This document shows positions 1-5,009 of a DNA stretch of 5,009 nt, piece by piece (positions within the stretch are counted from its first letter, which is position 1; every line of letters begins with the position of its first letter). A program made the position numbers and the translations under genes. The stretch covers positions 1 through 5,009 of the forward strand of contig ONYR01000335.1 in assembly GCA_900322165.1 (NCBI GenBank). The letters are read 5' to 3'. The DNA is from an uncultured Eubacteriales bacterium. GTDB taxonomy: Bacteria; Bacillota; Clostridia; Lachnospirales; Bianqueaceae. The notes beneath the pieces are model-generated. The model did no database searches, was not told the DNA's origin, and saw only the letters and a list, made by a program, of their open reading frames with translations.

Positions 1-148
1 CTGGGACGAGAATGCGGACGGCATTGTCTGGGGCGCATCGCTCCGCTACCATGACGACCGCATGGCCGGCGCCGCGATCATCTACGGTGACTACTTCCTG
101 ACCGAAGCGGTGCTGAAGCTGAAGGGCAGGCTGCTGCCGCTGTGGTAA
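1..148 (+). CDS. GH88-type unsaturated glucuronyl hydrolase, C-terminal fragment
   Basis: Only the last 48 residues are in the window; the frame enters from the left edge (first full codon at base 2) and stops at TAA 146-148. The fragment begins WDENADGIVWGAS and contains IIYGDYFLTEAVLKLKG followed by a terminal PLW. A 'YGDYF..EAL..L' block close to the C-terminus is typical of GH88 and the related GH105 (alpha/alpha)6-barrel enzymes. GH88 enzymes act in the cytoplasm and hydrate the 4,5-unsaturated uronic acid that polysaccharide lyases leave at the non-reducing end, releasing a keto-uronate and the remaining sugar. The polysaccharide lyase two genes downstream, on the same strand, fits this reaction. 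The catalytic aspartates lie outside the window, so GH88 versus GH105 cannot be settled here. Family assignment rests on a short motif plus context. Confidence 0.72.
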   Translation, partial: WDENADGIVWGASLRYHDDRMAGAAIIYGDYFLTEAVLKLKGRLLPLW

Positions 149-150
149 AG

Positions 151-176
151 GTTTCGAAAAGCAAATTAGGCGAAAC
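151..176. repeat. Inverted repeat in the gap after the GH88 gene
   Basis: GTTTCG at 151-156 is matched exactly by CGAAAC at 171-176, with a 14-base spacer. The left arm also overlaps an 8-base perfect palindrome, TTTCGAAA (152-159). Nearly the whole 42-base gap between the GH88 stop and the next start is taken up by this structure. It could be an operator for a local regulator or a weak mRNA hairpin. The arms are short, the spacer is long and no T-run follows, so it is not a standard terminator. No regulator gene is in the window to pair with it. Confidence 0.3.
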
Positions 177-178
177 GC

Positions 179-183
179 AGAGG
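179..183 (+). promoter_or_regulatory. Ribosome binding site for the beta-sandwich protein gene
   Basis: AGAGG at 179-183 lies 7 bases before ATG 191. It supports the chosen start. No other ATG or GTG with comparable spacing precedes it in this frame within the short gap. Confidence 0.65.
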
Positions 184-190
184 TAAGAAA

Positions 191-1027
191 ATGAGAGTAT
201 CGATCATCAACAACGGAGCGGAAAAGGCCTTCGCGGAAGGCAGCGAGCGCGTCCATCTCGTGTACGATCCGGCCTACAAGAAGGGCGATATGGTGTGCCT
301 GAAGGTCGAGAAGCCCGGTTTTTATGAGATCCGTCTCGAGGACACGCTCCCCACGACGCTCGTCTACCTTGATGGGACGGAAGCGGAATTCCCGATTCCC
401 TTCGGCGTAATGCGCGCGGGCTTTTCACCCCGCTCGTTCACCGGGAAGCGGCACTTTATCGAGGCGCGCGCCGTGACGGCGAGCGCAGCGGACCTGCTGT
501 CCCGTCCGCGCAACCTCGCCCTCAACCCGCACGACCAGACGGACAACAAGGGCATCTACCCTCACATGAGCTCGAACGTCGAGTACGAGGATTCGTTCCG
601 CAACAAGATCTTCCCGGACCGCGGGCTGTTCGCTCCGCGCAACGTTATCGACGGCGTGCTTGCGAACGAATCGCACCGCCTCTACCCGCACCAGAGCTGG
701 GGAATCAACCGAAACCCCGAGGCGTGGCTGTGCTGCGATTTCGGCCGTCCCGTCGACACGAGCGAGCTGAGGCTGTGGATCCGCGGCGAGTTCCCGCATG
801 ATTCCTATTGGTCAAGTATCACCGTCAAAACCTCGGACGGCAAGGAAGAAGTCTTTGAATTGAAAAAGACGCGGGAATGCCAAAGCTTCCCGTTTGAACA
901 TAAAAGCATTACTTCGCTGACCCTCTGCAGCCTTAAGAAAGCGATCGAGCCGGCTCAGTTCCCGGCGCTCTCGCTGCTCGAGGTCATCGGATGGGAAAGC
1001 GAAAACAAATCAGGAGGTGCAGTGTGA
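191..1027 (+). CDS. Two-part beta-sandwich protein with discoidin-like (F5/8 type C-like) C-terminal domain, function unknown
   Basis: 278 residues, no signal peptide and no membrane segment, so probably cytoplasmic. Residues 1-100 look like a small beta-rich domain (PGFYEIRLE, TLVYLDG, EFPIPFG). From about 107 (RNLALNPHD) to 268 the pattern resembles a galactose-binding-like fold of the discoidin/F5-8 type C kind: APRNVIDGV (148-156), a QSWGINR stretch (168-174), a CCDFGRPVDTSELRLWIRG strand pair (181-199), then TVKTSDGKEEVFEL. I recognise no catalytic motif. I recall proteins of this type beside lyases and uronyl hydrolases in Bacillota, usually listed as hypothetical or carbohydrate-binding, but I cannot name a family with certainty. 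Its stop overlaps the start of the PL8 lyase by four bases (GTGA), which implies coupled translation. Possible roles, all inferred, are binding the oligosaccharide, assisting the lyase, or an enzyme of an undescribed type. Base composition drops sharply inside the gene near 790. Confidence 0.85.
   Translation: MRVSIINNGAEKAFAEGSERVHLVYDPAYKKGDMVCLKVEKPGFYEIRLEDTLPTTLVYLDGTEAEFPIPFGVMRAGFSPRSFTGKRHFIEARAVTASAADLLSRPRNLALNPHDQTDNKGIYPHMSSNVEYEDSFRNKIFPDRGLFAPRNVIDGVLANESHRLYPHQSWGINRNPEAWLCCDFGRPVDTSELRLWIRGEFPHDSYWSSITVKTSDGKEEVFELKKTRECQSFPFEHKSITSLTLCSLKKAIEPAQFPALSLLEVIGWESENKSGGAV
1012..1019 (+). promoter_or_regulatory. Strong ribosome binding site that fixes the GTG start of the lyase
   Basis: AGGAGGTG at 1012-1019 is a near-perfect Shine-Dalgarno sequence, with the GGAGG core ending 6 bases before GTG 1024. 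It lies inside the last codons of the upstream gene. An in-frame ATG at 991 would add 11 basic residues (MGKRKQIRRCS). It has a possible GAGGT at 980-984, but that lies in the coding part for the upstream C-terminus, and the spacing and strength of 1012-1019 favour GTG 1024. Confidence 0.85.
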
Positions 1028-3321
1028 GCGAAAACCGTTTTGATCATTGGCGAAAGTGCTGGGAAGCCTATCTCCTCGGGGCGCAGGAAAACACGGAAGG
1101 TGTGTATGAAAAGGCAGCCATCGCTTCGATCGATCGGATGGCCGATCAGGAGCTGGATTTCCGCGGCTATGCGGATGAAAGCGAAGTGCTGTTCTATTCA
1201 CGCATTTTCCCGCTGCGAGCAAGAGCGATGGCGTTCCGCACCAAGGACAGCAAGTACTTCGGGAATAAAGAATATGCAAGACAGATTCTGAAGGATCTTG
1301 ATGCATACTGTGCCGAGCATTACAACATGAACCTTGGGCCGGACAGCCGCGAGAACTGGTGGGGCTTTGAGATCGGCATGCCGCTTCGCCTTCTCGACAT
1401 TCTGGTTCTGCTCTACGATGAGCTGGACGATCCGGAAGCGGAGATCAAAAAATATACTGATATCATTCTGTTCTTCAAGGATGCATACAAAGCCTCCGCG
1501 CGTGGAAGAGATGAGACCGGCGCGAACCTGATGTGGAAGTGCCATGTCATTCTTCTGACCGGCATCCTCCGGCAGGATCAGGCGCTCATCGATTGGGCCA
1601 ACGAGAAGATCGAGACGACCCTGCGATATGTCCACCCCATGACGCTTCCGGGGATCGGGCAGGTGTATGAAGATGGATTTTACGAGGATGGTTCCTTTAT
1701 TCAGCATTACATGTTCGCCTATACCGGTGGCTATGGTAAGCATTTTCTGTCGATCCTTTGCGGCCTGATCTACGCCTTCCGAGGAGAAGAGTGCCTGACG
1801 CTTTCGAAAGAAAAGCGCGATTTCTTTTTTGAAAGGCTGAAAGATACCTACCTGCCGCTTCTTTACAAGGGGCACATGATGGATGTGTGCCGCGGCCGTG
1901 AGCCAAGCCGCTACTGGGCCGAGGATGATGCGATCGGCGCGGTGGTTTTGAGAGCGCTTCTTTATCTGCGTGAGGCGCTGCCGGAGGGACAGAAACAGGA
2001 GCTGACCGCGCTGTTGAAGGAACAGCTCAGCGAAGAAAAGACACGGATGAAGCTCTTTTACGACTTCCATCCGTCCGCGGAATACTTTGTCACACCCTCG
2101 CTCGCGGAGCGCCTGCGTAGTTTGGATGCCGCAAATGTTCCCTCGGCCGCACCGCTCCACGCGCACTATAATTTCGGAGCGATGGTGAAGCCGGTGCACC
2201 GCACGGAAAACTACGCACTTGCGATTTCCATGTACAGCAAGAACATCGCCTGCTACGAAAAGCTTAACGGGGAATCCGGAAAGTTCTGGCACATGTCTGA
2301 TGGCGTCACCTATCTCTACACCGGAAGCGGCGATGCGTACAACGGTGATTTCTACGCGACTGTGGATATGCAGCGTCTGCCGGGTACGACCATTGAGCGC
2401 AGCGCCAACCGCGCGGCGGATCCGTATTTCAACTGGTACCTCCCCGAGGCACGCAATACCTACGCGTTTGCGGGCGGCGCTACGCTTGGCAAGGCGGGTA
2501 TTGCGGGCATGCAGTACCGCGGTCAGGGAAACGGCAAGGAGCGCACCCTTGAGGTCAAAAAGTCCTGGTTCATGTTTGATAAAGAGGTGGTGTGCCTCGG
2601 CAGCGGGATCTCCACCACGACCGACAACCAGGTCGAAACCATCGTGCTGAACGACCGCCTGCTGAGCAAGGATCTTCGCTTCCGCGTCCTGACAGGCGAT
2701 GGCGAGTTGGATCTGGCGGAAGGCGAAGAGAAGATCGTGAAGACCGATCGCCTCTATGTGGAGCAGGCAGGCAGAGACGGATCCGAGTCCAAGCGAGCGG
2801 TGGGTTATGTTTTCCCTGGCGGCTGCGAGCTTCACATTCTGAAGGAACACCGCTGCGGAACCTGGAATCAGGTCGAGATCAACCCAAGTCATGTCAGTGA
2901 GAATCATTTCCTGACGGTCTGGATCTCTCACGGAACGCACCCGGAAAGCGCATCCTACGCGTACGCGATCCTTCCGGCCGCGAGCGAAGCGGAGTGGAAG
3001 GAAGCGGCCGACAAGCCGGTCTTTGAGATCGTTGAGAACTCCAATAGCGCGCACGCGGTCCGCCACTTTGGCGAGCAGCTCCTTGGCATCAACTTCTGGA
3101 AAGAAGAGCCCTGCACCTGTGCCGGTGTCAGCGCTTCAACGCAGGCCTCGGTCCTGATCGATGAAAGCGAGAGCCAGCCGGAAGAAGCAGAGGTTGCAAC
3201 ACCTCGCATCGCCGTTGCCGATCCCACGAAACAGGACCGCACGATCGAGCTTTGCGTCTGTGGAAAGACCTATACGGCCGACACCAAAGGTCTCGAAGGC
3301 CGAAGCGTGCTGCTTGGCTGA
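1024..3321 (+). CDS. Polysaccharide lyase family 8 (hyaluronate/chondroitin AC/xanthan lyase family), no signal peptide
   Basis: 765 residues from GTG 1024. PL8 enzymes cleave the glycosidic bond next to a uronic acid by beta-elimination. The order matches the family: an alpha-helical toroid (about 1-340), a central beta-sandwich (about 380-640) and a C-terminal beta domain (about 665-750). Visible motifs are NWWGFEIG (111-118, aromatic substrate-binding patch), TGAN with the expected catalytic Asn168, DGSFIQH ending in His228, AYTGGYG with Tyr237 (His+9, the spacing known for the catalytic pair), RGREPSR (290-296, catalytic arginines), a probable active-site Glu412 in ACYEKLNGES, the LPGTT stretch (452-456) and KSWFMFD (513-519). 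All key residues are present, so the enzyme should be active. The N-terminus MSENRFDHWRKCWEAYLLG has no hydrophobic signal sequence, unlike most studied PL8 enzymes, which are secreted. It overlaps the upstream gene by GTGA and precedes a sugar symporter. The exact substrate (hyaluronan, chondroitin or xanthan side chain) is not decided by the sequence. Confidence 0.93.
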   Translation: MSENRFDHWRKCWEAYLLGAQENTEGVYEKAAIASIDRMADQELDFRGYADESEVLFYSRIFPLRARAMAFRTKDSKYFGNKEYARQILKDLDAYCAEHYNMNLGPDSRENWWGFEIGMPLRLLDILVLLYDELDDPEAEIKKYTDIILFFKDAYKASARGRDETGANLMWKCHVILLTGILRQDQALIDWANEKIETTLRYVHPMTLPGIGQVYEDGFYEDGSFIQHYMFAYTGGYGKHFLSILCGLIYAFRGEECLTLSKEKRDFFFERLKDTYLPLLYKGHMMDVCRGREPSRYWAEDDAIGAVVLRALLYLREALPEGQKQELTALLKEQLSEEKTRMKLFYDFHPSAEYFVTPSLAERLRSLDAANVPSAAPLHAHYNFGAMVKPVHRTENYALAISMYSKNIACYEKLNGESGKFWHMSDGVTYLYTGSGDAYNGDFYATVDMQRLPGTTIERSANRAADPYFNWYLPEARNTYAFAGGATLGKAGIAGMQYRGQGNGKERTLEVKKSWFMFDKEVVCLGSGISTTTDNQVETIVLNDRLLSKDLRFRVLTGDGELDLAEGEEKIVKTDRLYVEQAGRDGSESKRAVGYVFPGGCELHILKEHRCGTWNQVEINPSHVSENHFLTVWISHGTHPESASYAYAILPAASEAEWKEAADKPVFEIVENSNSAHAVRHFGEQLLGINFWKEEPCTCAGVSASTQASVLIDESESQPEEAEVATPRIAVADPTKQDRTIELCVCGKTYTADTKGLEGRSVLLG

Positions 3322-3344
3322 AGGGCGCAGTCATAAAGTAAACT

Positions 3345-3367
3345 CGTCCGCCGGGAGATGGCGGATG
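3345..3367 (+). promoter_or_regulatory. Intergenic hairpin between lyase and symporter genes
   Basis: CGTCCGCC (3345-3352) pairs with GGCGGATG (3360-3367) over 8 pairs, one of them G-U, around a 7-base loop GGGAGAT. A run of six T (3381-3386) follows, but only after 13 intervening bases, so this is not a canonical intrinsic terminator. It may be a weak attenuator, an mRNA-stabilising or processing hairpin that sets different levels of lyase and transporter, or incidental. It lies about 20 bases before the symporter ribosome binding site and does not cover it. Confidence 0.45.
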
Positions 3368-3386
3368 GAAATATGATTCATTTTTT

Positions 3387-3393
3387 AGGAGAG
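3387..3393 (+). promoter_or_regulatory. Ribosome binding site for the symporter gene
   Basis: AGGAGAG at 3387-3393 precedes ATG 3399, with the AGGAG core 7 bases away in an A-rich context. It fixes the start of the transporter. Confidence 0.8.
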
Positions 3394-3398
3394 AAAAA

Positions 3399-4775
3399 AT
3401 GGCAAAAGAAAGAAAAGCAAAAGGAGACCGTTTCCCTGTAGGACGGTTCTTCGCGTGGAAGACCCGCGATGTTTCGCTGGGCTGCCAGATCATCGTTCTC
3501 GGCTACCTCAGCCTCTATGCCAGCACGGTTCTTGGCATGCCCACAGCCCTCGTTGGAGGACTGCTGATGGCAAGCAAGATCATCGATGCCTTCACCGACC
3601 TGTTCGCGGGACTGATCGTTGATAACACCCGCACAAAGATCGGACGCGCTCGTCCCTATGAGCTCGCGATCCTGGGCGGCTGGCTGACAACCGTTCTGCT
3701 GTTCTGCTGCCCGCCGGCGTGGAGCATGGCCGCGAAGTCGATCTGGCTGTTCTCGATGTACGCGCTGACCTGCTCGATTTTCCAGACCTTCCTGTACGCG
3801 GCAGCACAGCCCTACACCGTCCGCGCGTGGAAAAACCGAGGCGAGATCATCAAGATGGCCTCGTTCGGCGGCATCGTCACGACCCTCGGCAGCGCGGTCG
3901 TTTCCGTCAGCTTCCCGCGCCTGATGGGAAAGCTTGCTACCTCCGCAGGCGGCTGGCGCTCCCTGGTCATGATGTTTGCAATCCCGCTGGCCCTCATCGG
4001 CGTCCTGCGCTTTGTCTTTGTTAAAGAGCAGTTTGAGCCGGAAGGCTCCCGCCCGAACGAAAAGACCTCCTTCAAAGAGATCTTCCAGATGCTGAAAAAG
4101 AATCCCTATACCTGGGACACCGGCATTATGAAGGGCATGCACCAGATGATCCTTGGCATGGGCGCGGCAACCTACTATTTCACTTACGTTGTCGGCGATA
4201 TCGGTAAATACGGAACCCTGCAGGCCTTTACGGTCGTGATGCTGGTTCTGATGTTCATTTTCCCGACCCTGATGAAGAAGATGAGTGTCGCAAGCCTTGT
4301 CATTCTCGGCTGCGCGGTCGGTGTTGTCGGCTACCTGCTGAACTTCTTTGCCGGCGCAAACATGATCATGCTGATCGTTGCCTTCTTTATGACCGGCTTT
4401 TCCAACCTGCCGGTTTCCTACCTGCAGTCACCCATGCTGATGGAAGTGTCCACCTACAATGAGTACATCAATCTGCCGCGTATGGACTCCTCCGCATCAG
4501 CTGTCATGAACTTCATGGACAAGTGCTGCAACGCGGTCGGCGCAGGCCTTCTTGGTATTCTGCTTCAGATCAGCGGATTCATTCCCACGACCGAAGGGGC
4601 AGCTGCTGTTGCACAGCCTGCAAGCGCGATCTTCATGATCCGCTGCCTCTACAGTCTGGTTCCGATGATCCTGATGATCATCACGATCCTGGCGGCTCGC
4701 CACTTCAACAAGCTCTCGAAGCAAATGCCGCAGATCGAGAAAGAGCTCAAAGAGCGACGCGAAGCGGAAGCCTGA
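3399..4775 (+). CDS. GPH-family glycoside/uronide:cation symporter (MFS_2 type)
   Basis: 458 residues, the usual size for this family, with about 12 hydrophobic segments (roughly 26-46, 49-73, 88-108, 112-136, 150-172, 186-207, 244-266, 273-291, 297-317, 322-343, 368-393, 408-432) and a hydrophilic loop (about 208-240) between the two halves. The family signature is clear: IIDAFTDLFAGLIVDNTRTK then IGRARPY (61-87). Asp63 and Asp67 match the spacing of the cation-site aspartates Asp55/Asp59 of MelB, and Lys375 in NFMDKCCNAVGAG sits where MelB has its functional TM11 lysine. Transport driven by Na+ or H+ is therefore expected. It is the only importer in the window and lies 77 bases after the lyase. 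It probably brings in the oligosaccharides, possibly with an uronic acid, that the lyase and the GH88 enzyme use. The tail KQMPQIEKELKERREAEA is charged and cytoplasmic. Its final 29 bases overlap the opposing gene. The exact substrate cannot be read from the sequence. Confidence 0.92.
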   Translation: MAKERKAKGDRFPVGRFFAWKTRDVSLGCQIIVLGYLSLYASTVLGMPTALVGGLLMASKIIDAFTDLFAGLIVDNTRTKIGRARPYELAILGGWLTTVLLFCCPPAWSMAAKSIWLFSMYALTCSIFQTFLYAAAQPYTVRAWKNRGEIIKMASFGGIVTTLGSAVVSVSFPRLMGKLATSAGGWRSLVMMFAIPLALIGVLRFVFVKEQFEPEGSRPNEKTSFKEIFQMLKKNPYTWDTGIMKGMHQMILGMGAATYYFTYVVGDIGKYGTLQAFTVVMLVLMFIFPTLMKKMSVASLVILGCAVGVVGYLLNFFAGANMIMLIVAFFMTGFSNLPVSYLQSPMLMEVSTYNEYINLPRMDSSASAVMNFMDKCCNAVGAGLLGILLQISGFIPTTEGAAAVAQPASAIFMIRCLYSLVPMILMIITILAARHFNKLSKQMPQIEKELKERREAEA

Positions 4776-5009
4776 GACAGGCAGCACCCCACGCTCCAAG
4801 CTTAAGGCAGCCATCTGCTGAGGCGGAACCGGAAGCGGATTCAGAACCGGCCGGCCCCTCATAGGAGCTGTCGCCGATCAGCAAAAGCACTTCCCCGCAG
4901 AAGTCGGAGACGGTCTGCGGCGCGGAAGAAACGTTCATGACAAACCGGACCGTGCGGCCTTCAGGGTCAAGCCGGTCGCGGATAACAAGCGGCCACTGCA
5001 CCGCAGGAA
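4747..5009 (-). CDS. Probable beta-galactosidase (GH42-like), C-terminal fragment
   Basis: The minus-strand frame is open from the right edge to TGA at 4749-4747, giving about 87 residues of a larger protein. A GTG at 5001 is internal, because the frame continues upstream of it. The pattern QWPLVIRDRLDPEGRTVRFVMN, then VSSAPQTV, then GEVLLLIGD and finally LKLGAWGAACLRL looks like the small beta-sandwich at the C-terminus of GH42 beta-galactosidases: a 'vNys..pqtv' strand, a 'lL.G' strand and a terminal 'l.L.pwg..vl' strand. No catalytic residue is in view, and C-terminal domains of other glycoside hydrolases look similar, so the family is tentative. A Ser/Ala/Gly-rich insert (SESASGSASADG) sits before the last strand. 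The gene converges on the symporter gene and overlaps its last 29 bases. It is likely another sugar-use gene of the same region but in a separate transcript. Confidence 0.6.
   Translation of the reverse strand, partial: PAVQWPLVIRDRLDPEGRTVRFVMNVSSAPQTVSDFCGEVLLLIGDSSYEGPAGSESASGSASADGCLKLGAWGAACLRLPLRVAL

Noticed and set aside
425..799. A 124-codon minus-strand frame inside the beta-sandwich gene
   Set aside because: It is repetitive in Val, Arg and Ala, as expected for an antisense reading of GC-rich coding DNA, with no support for translation.
991..1023. ATG 991 as the start of the lyase
   Set aside because: It would add a basic 11-residue extension with no family likeness. The strong AGGAGGTG at 1012-1019 and the GTGA overlap favour GTG 1024.
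1198..3066. A 622-codon open frame on the minus strand opposite the lyase gene
   Set aside because: The plus strand has a complete, motif-rich PL8 protein. The antisense frame has no recognisable domain and is explained by the G/C-ending codons of the sense gene removing antisense stops.
3314..3344. Promoter for the symporter (TTGGCT and TAAACT)
   Set aside because: Both hexamers are weak matches with 19-base spacing, and the upstream element lies in lyase codons. It is not strong enough to list as a feature.
3378..4142. A 254-codon minus-strand frame opposite the symporter gene
   Set aside because: Its translation is low in hydrophobic structure, rich in Asp, Arg and Gln and resembles no family, while the sense strand has clear GPH signatures.
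4807..4818. GCAG-CCAT-CTGC hairpin as a terminator after the symporter
   Set aside because: The stem is only four pairs and no T-run follows on either strand. It also falls inside the opposing coding frame.
4523..4864. A 113-codon plus-strand frame overlapping the end of the symporter gene and running past it
   Set aside because: It is out of frame with the conserved transporter, lacks a good ribosome binding site, and its composition (Arg, Ser, Asp, His rich) is that of a shifted reading of coding DNA.

Overview
The window is a GC-rich piece of bacterial DNA that reads as part of a catabolic operon for a uronic-acid-containing polysaccharide. Four genes point right: the tail of a GH88-type unsaturated glucuronyl hydrolase (1-148), an unnamed two-part beta-sandwich protein (191-1027), a polysaccharide lyase of family 8 (1024-3321) and a GPH-family sugar:cation symporter (3399-4775). 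A fifth, incomplete gene on the minus strand (4747-5009) ends against the symporter and resembles the C-terminus of a GH42-type beta-galactosidase.

Strong purine-rich Shine-Dalgarno sites, a GTG start, no visible signal peptides, no SusC/SusD pair, and a GPH carrier as the importer suggest a Gram-positive member of the Bacillota, perhaps a gut or soil clostridial lineage. This is inference; no taxonomic marker is present.

Proposed working order (inference from families): the symporter brings oligosaccharides into the cell. The lyase, which has no export signal here, cleaves the bond next to uronic acid by beta-elimination and leaves a 4,5-unsaturated uronyl end. The GH88 enzyme removes that unsaturated uronate. 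The small beta-sandwich protein is translationally coupled to the lyase by a GTGA overlap and may bind the substrate or the lyase. Hyaluronan or chondroitin is the first-guess substrate, but PL8 also contains xanthan lyases and the sequence alone does not decide.

Non-coding space is small. The 42-base gap 149-190 holds an inverted repeat and a ribosome binding site. The 77-base gap 3322-3398 holds a G+C-rich hairpin followed by a T-run and a ribosome binding site. No RNA gene, CRISPR array, insertion sequence or attachment site was seen. The main points of interest are the apparently cytoplasmic PL8 enzyme, its coupled partner of unknown function, a sharp base-composition step inside that partner gene near 790, and the tail-to-tail overlap at 4747-4775 without a visible terminator.
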